A DNA stretch of 33,310 nucleotides from Chara braunii (taxonomy: Eukaryota; Streptophyta; Charophyceae; Charales; Characeae). Position numbers and translations under genes: made by a program. Under the pieces are notes generated by a model. The model was given only the letters and a program-made list of their open reading frames with translations. It was not told the origin of the DNA and did no database searches. Position 1 is the first letter of the stretch. The number at the start of each line of letters is the position of its first letter. The stretch spans positions 3,788,256 through 3,821,565 of the forward strand of contig BFEA01000021.1 in the NCBI GenBank assembly GCA_003427395.1. Reading direction: 5' to 3'. Positions 30,114 to 33,310 of this stretch are shown one piece after another.

Positions 30114-30528
30114 ATGATTTCCCGTCACTCGAGAGACTGCATATGGCCAATTTGTGCACGACAGAGAAAACCGGAGGCAGAAATGCTGGAAAGTTCGGAA
30201 GCATGAGCACGGACGGTAGGAGGTGGGAGGCTGCCCAGGGTCGTCAGGACCACCATAGCAGAGAGAAAACTGTCTAGGCAGGGGGCAGCAAAGGACTGGG
30301 AGAGAGAATGATAAAGGCGACCCCCTTCCCCGAGAGCGGAGGAGGGACGCCGAAGAATTAGTATTAGCATGAGGAGAAAGCAGCTAGACAGGACGCAAGG
30401 CGTGGATGCAACACGACGGTGAAGGGACCAAGGAGACCGCAGGGTAGGTGGGAGCCGGCACCCGGAACGGAATAGCACGCGAGACTCAATAGGAGCTGGG
30501 GAGCGGAGGTCGCTGTAAGGCAGAAAGA
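30114..30528. other. Purine-rich unassigned sequence
   Basis: GC- and purine-rich on the plus strand. Minus-strand frames are long but Ser/Leu/Pro-rich and motif-free. Confidence 0.4.
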
Positions 30529-30797
30529 CGTCGGGCGCACCAAGGAAAGACGTGGTACAAGCAGGGCAGGAGTGTCAGGGACCACATGGGATCGAAGGAC
30601 GGGGAGGTGCCATTAGGACAAAGCGTCAGGGACCACGCGGGACCAAGGGATGGCGTAGTGCCGACAGGACAAAGCGCCGGGGACCACGCCGGACCAAGGG
30701 ACGGCGTGGTGCCGGCAGGGCAAAGTACCAGAAACTGCGTGGGACCAAGGGAAAGACGTAATACAGGCAGACCGACGTGCCAGGAAACCACGTGGGC
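30529..30797. repeat. 51-bp minisatellite, about five copies
   Basis: Units carrying GACCACGCGGGACCAAGGGA, then GGCGTAGTGCC and GACAAAGCGCC, start near 30580, 30631, 30682, 30731 and 30782, with a degenerate copy before 30580. The period equals 17 codons, so both strands stay open across it: Arg/Gly/Lys-rich on plus, Pro/Arg/Leu-rich on minus. Confidence 0.85.
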
Positions 30798-31606
30798 CTA
30801 GACGGGATGGTGGGCACCGACGGAACCACTAGTAGGGTGGGTATGGATGGGATAAAAATGTTAGGAGCCGCGGACGGAGGACGAAGGTTGGAGCCGTCAG
30901 CGGGATAGTTGGCAACCGGCCGATAGAGGGACGCGTGCAAGCGGGTCGTCACCCGGGGTGACGCCGGACGGAGGGGAGGGACTAGGAACAATAAGAAGAG
31001 GAGGAAAAGTCGGGCGCTAATAGAAATTGTCAACGGAACGGGAAAAACGGGCATGCGACGGGAAAAACGGAGGACACCTGGGGCGACCCAGGGGGGATCT
31101 TGGATCAAGTACAACAACGATAAAAATAAAACAACATAATGACAGATGGGCGGGGCCGTCCGGGCCAGGGGTCCGGATGAAAATGACAAGTACCGCCGCG
31201 GCAAGCGCCGGCAGGAGGAGAGGAGGGGACAGTAGTAATGAGGGGGCCGACCGGCGGTCCGGGTTATTTCGGACCAGCCAAACCAAGAAAAATGAAGTTC
31301 CGAGGGTTCCACGTGGAGAAAAAAAAAGCTGGCCGGAGAAAATCGGAGCAAGTGGGTATCGAAACTAGAAGCGGCGGCGGCAAAAGGAGCCCCTTTTGGC
31401 CTTGGGGGTGTCACTACTGCAGTCCAGGGTGTAACGGCCATGTGCCGGCTGCAAAATCAGACCTTGGGAAAGGTCCAACAGCCAGAAAGAGGAGAAATAG
31501 ATGTTGGACACTTGTCCCAACAGTAATGAGAGAAAGAGGAGAGAGAAAAGGGGGAGAATGAGACAAAGAAGGGGGAAGGAGTGGAGAAAAAAGTGCCGCT
31601 AGGTTG
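30798..31606. other. Purine-rich unassigned sequence
   Basis: Contains most of a 271-codon minus-strand frame (30626-31441) with low-complexity composition and no domain, which I do not call a gene. CTACTGCAGTCC at about 31416 is roughly complementary to GGACTGCAGCAGTAGG at 31607 (3-nt indel). Confidence 0.4.
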
Positions 31607-31718
31607 GGACTGCAGCAGTAGGGATGGGCAGGCCCCAATGATGACCTCATCCCTCCTAGATTCTAGGAGTGCAGTCCGGATTGCAGAGATAAGGCCCTTG
31701 GGGCATTATCTCTGCAAT
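31607..31718. other. Cruciform followed by a 13-bp perfect hairpin
   Basis: GGACTGCA (31607-31614) pairs with TGCAGTCC (31670-31677), enclosing AGGGATG/CATCCCT (31620-31654). Immediately after, ATTGCAGAGATAA (31680-31692) pairs perfectly with TTATCTCTGCAAT (31706-31718), and the stem continues past one mismatch with GCCC/GGGC around a TTG loop. Seventeen pairs in 39 nt is far beyond chance. Confidence 0.8.
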
Positions 31719-32392
31719 ATCTGAATTAAAACAACAAAAATAAGGAAAAATGCTGGTGTGAGTTGGCCGACTCATTTTTGGGCCTTAGATCGGAGACCTG
31801 ATCTTGCGGAGGAGGAAATCTGGCCGTTTTTTGTGGGCTGACACAAAACGGCTAGCTCCGGAATGAGTTGGCAGCAAATTGGAGGGAAAACAAGGGGAGG
31901 GACAAGACAAAACTGCGAATTTGGTCTAAGATTTCGGCCAGGTACATCAAAAAAATTGAAAATTGAAGTAAAGACTCAAATTTGGGGCAAGGGGAGCTTG
32001 GGAGTGACTCGGAAGGATGAGGGTCGTGGATCTCTGCCAGATCCAAGGCTGAGATTGGAGCCGCCACTTGGAAAATGCAACGGCCTACTCAAAAGAGGCC
32101 TAGACTAAGAAAAAAATGAAAAATGAGCCTCTAGGCCCTCAATTCTCAGTAAAGGCTGCATTTTGGGGATGGGTACCCCGAAAGGCAACATTTTTTGAAG
32201 AAAGGAGAGGCCGGGGTAGGCCAAGGGGTAGTCCGAGGAGGTACCGGCCTCTCGGACTGCAAGTACCTGGCCAAAATGAGGCCCAGGTACCTCCTGGTAG
32301 GCCAAAACCGGAAATTTGGCCCTTGGGGTACCTCGCACTACCTAGAGGCACTTGGAGAGGCCTAGAGGTTGGGCGGTGCACCTCTCCCAGCC
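31719..32392. other. Unassigned sequence rich in GGCCTxTAGG-type words
   Basis: Words such as GAGGCCTAGA and GGCCAAAA recur irregularly. It may be the U3-like part of an LTR, given the TATA box that follows, but no matching second LTR is in the window. Confidence 0.3.
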
Positions 32393-32400
32393 TATATAAG
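32393..32400 (+). promoter_or_regulatory. TATA box (TATATAAG)
   Basis: CCTATATAAGC is a consensus pol II TATA box in GC-rich surroundings. Initiation 25-30 bp on would start transcripts at about 32425, at the foot of the hairpin listed next. No coding frame with recognisable content follows, which fits a retroelement LTR or a non-coding transcript. Confidence 0.45.
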
Positions 32401-32421
32401 CTGGAGGTGTAGGCCGTAACT

Positions 32422-32461
32422 CTCATTTGAGCATGAGAGGTGCCCATGCTGCCCAAATGAG
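32422..32461 (+). other. 14-pair hairpin at the predicted transcript start
   Basis: CTCATTTG-AGCATG (32422-32435) pairs with CATGCT (32445-32450) and, after a three-base bulge, CAAATGAG (32454-32461), around a 9-nt loop. Confidence 0.75.
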
Positions 32462-32818
32462 TCCGTGAGTGAGTACTAGTGAGGTAGAGTAAGGAAGTGA
32501 GAGCCGGAGCTAGCCTGTAGCTTGGCTATGGTGGTAGGACTGAGGAAGGAGATCTAGAGGCTAGAGGGAGCAAGGAGAGTGATCCGCCATAGCCCTGAGG
32601 CTGTGAGGTAGGGGGAGAGGTTGAGACAAGGGTCCCCTTAGCCCTCTTCGAAGGACTCCACAGCCTTAGAGCTAGGAGCCTCCCTTAGCTAAGAAGGAAG
32701 GGTGAGGAAAGGAGGAGAGAACTCGTGAGGGAGGAGAAGCCACACTCAGGAGGTTAGAACCAAGCATTGGGGCTCCACTGCCTAGAGACCAGCAAGAGAA
32801 GAGTGAAAAGGAGGCAGA
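32462..32818 (+). other. Purine-rich leader-like sequence
   Basis: G/A-rich on the plus strand. GGCTATGG (32524-32531) is complementary to CCATAGCC (32587-32594). No recognised open frame. It could be R-U5 of an LTR or a non-coding RNA. Confidence 0.3.
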
Positions 32819-32999
32819 CCTCCTTCTCCTTCTTCCTCATCTTCCCCTTCTCATTTTTCTTCTCCTTCTTCTCTCCTCTCTTCCTCTCCCCCCTCTTCTT
32901 CTTATTTTCTTCTTCTTTTTCTTCTTCTTCTTCCCCTCCCTCTTCTTCTTCCTTTTCTTTTCTTTATTTTTTTCCCCCTCCTCCATCCTCCTCCTTCTT
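32819..32999. repeat. Homopyrimidine tract of about 180 bp
   Basis: Almost only C and T on the plus strand, with about half a dozen purines. Open frames across it are Ser/Phe/Pro-rich translations of the tract. Confidence 0.9.
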
Positions 33000-33013
33000 G
33001 TCGAAGACTGCGA

Positions 33014-33310
33014 TTTTCACTGATGTAGGTGCTCGTACATGTTGCGATTCACTTGGTAATACTTCCGTGATGTTTCCCCTTGAGTAGATGCTATCAATCT
33101 TGAGTTTTCACTGATGTAGGTGCTTGTAGAAGTTGCGATTCACTTGGTGATACTTCCGTGATGTTTCCCCTTGAGTAGATGCCATCAATCTTGAATTTTC
33201 ACTAATGTAGGTGCTTGTAGAAGTTGCGATTCACTTGGTGATACTTCCGTGATGTTTCCTCTTGAGTAGATGCTTCAAACTTTGAGTTTTCACTGATGTA
33301 GGTGCTTGTA
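33014..33310. repeat. 91-bp tandem repeat running off the right edge
   Basis: TTTTCACTGATGTAGGTGC starts at 33014, 33105, 33196 (one change) and 33287, exactly 91 bp apart. Each unit also carries GTTGCGATTCACTTGG, ATACTTCCGTGATGTTTCC and CTTGAGTAGATG. Just over three copies are visible and they are nearly identical. The array continues beyond the window. Confidence 0.97.

Noticed and set aside
30094-30125. Hammerhead ribozyme (CTGGTGAGTCCCGAA resembles CUGAUGAGUCC...GAAA)
   Set aside because: The essential CUGANGA core has a G for A and the GAAA core strand is absent; only a plain hairpin is supported.
30626-31441. 271-codon minus-strand frame, the longest without Ns
   Set aside because: Low-complexity Pro/Leu/Ser/Arg composition, its C-terminal part lies in the 51-bp minisatellite, and purine-rich DNA keeps this strand open by chance.

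Overview
This window looks like non-genic, repeat-packed DNA from a large eukaryotic nuclear genome. Long (CT)n and (AAT)n microsatellites, an 86-88 bp satellite with higher-order structure, a decayed non-LTR retrotransposon, tRNA-like pieces and RNA polymerase II/III type signals all point to a eukaryote. The 120-bp repeats at 18.4-19.0 kb carry a motif (ATTTCGGCAGCGCTTCCC) that I associate from memory with 3' regions of plant Ty3/gypsy elements, so a plant or streptophyte alga is my best guess. The species cannot be fixed from the sequence. A 633-base N gap and ten single Ns show this is a draft assembly. No intact protein-coding gene was found; most open frames are translations of simple repeats or of the gap.

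Layout. 0-2.9 kb: mixed sequence with three (CT)n tracts, a pyrimidine-rich strip and a 20-bp direct repeat. 2.9-6.6 kb: AT-rich, with one possible Ty1/copia-like protein relic (4725-4985). 6.6-9.45 kb: relic of the 3' part of a LINE-like element, from a post-RT segment through a zinc-binding region and C-terminal extension, ending in a stop at 8853-8855, with an A-rich tract further on. 9.5-11.85 kb: AT-rich filler with homopolymers. 11.86-16.12 kb: the 86-88 bp satellite with variant monomers and inverted segments, interrupted by the gap. 16.12-17.75 kb: GC-rich DNA dense in perfect stem-loops. 17.75-20.15 kb: five 120-bp tandem repeats, followed by an array of stem-loops that share one 17-nt loop while their stem arms differ and still pair.

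20.15-22.6 kb: unassigned. 22.6-28.0 kb: six diverged modules, each 303-314 bp from the end of an (AAT)n tract to a splice-donor-like GTACGT or its relic, interspersed with a second repeated segment. 28.0-29.3 kb: a 26-bp minisatellite, a 169-bp duplication and a dispersed repeat. 29.6-29.9 kb: three tRNA-like relics. 30.0-33.3 kb: a 51-bp minisatellite, long hairpins, a TATA box followed by a 14-bp hairpin, a homopyrimidine tract and a 91-bp tandem repeat running off the right edge.

The strongest candidate for something new is the 19.3-20.13 kb stem-loop array, because arm sequences change between copies while base pairing is kept. Next are the fixed-length (AAT)n-to-donor modules and the LINE relic whose in-frame stops are nearly all TAG. 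All positions were read by eye, and no search or folding program was run.
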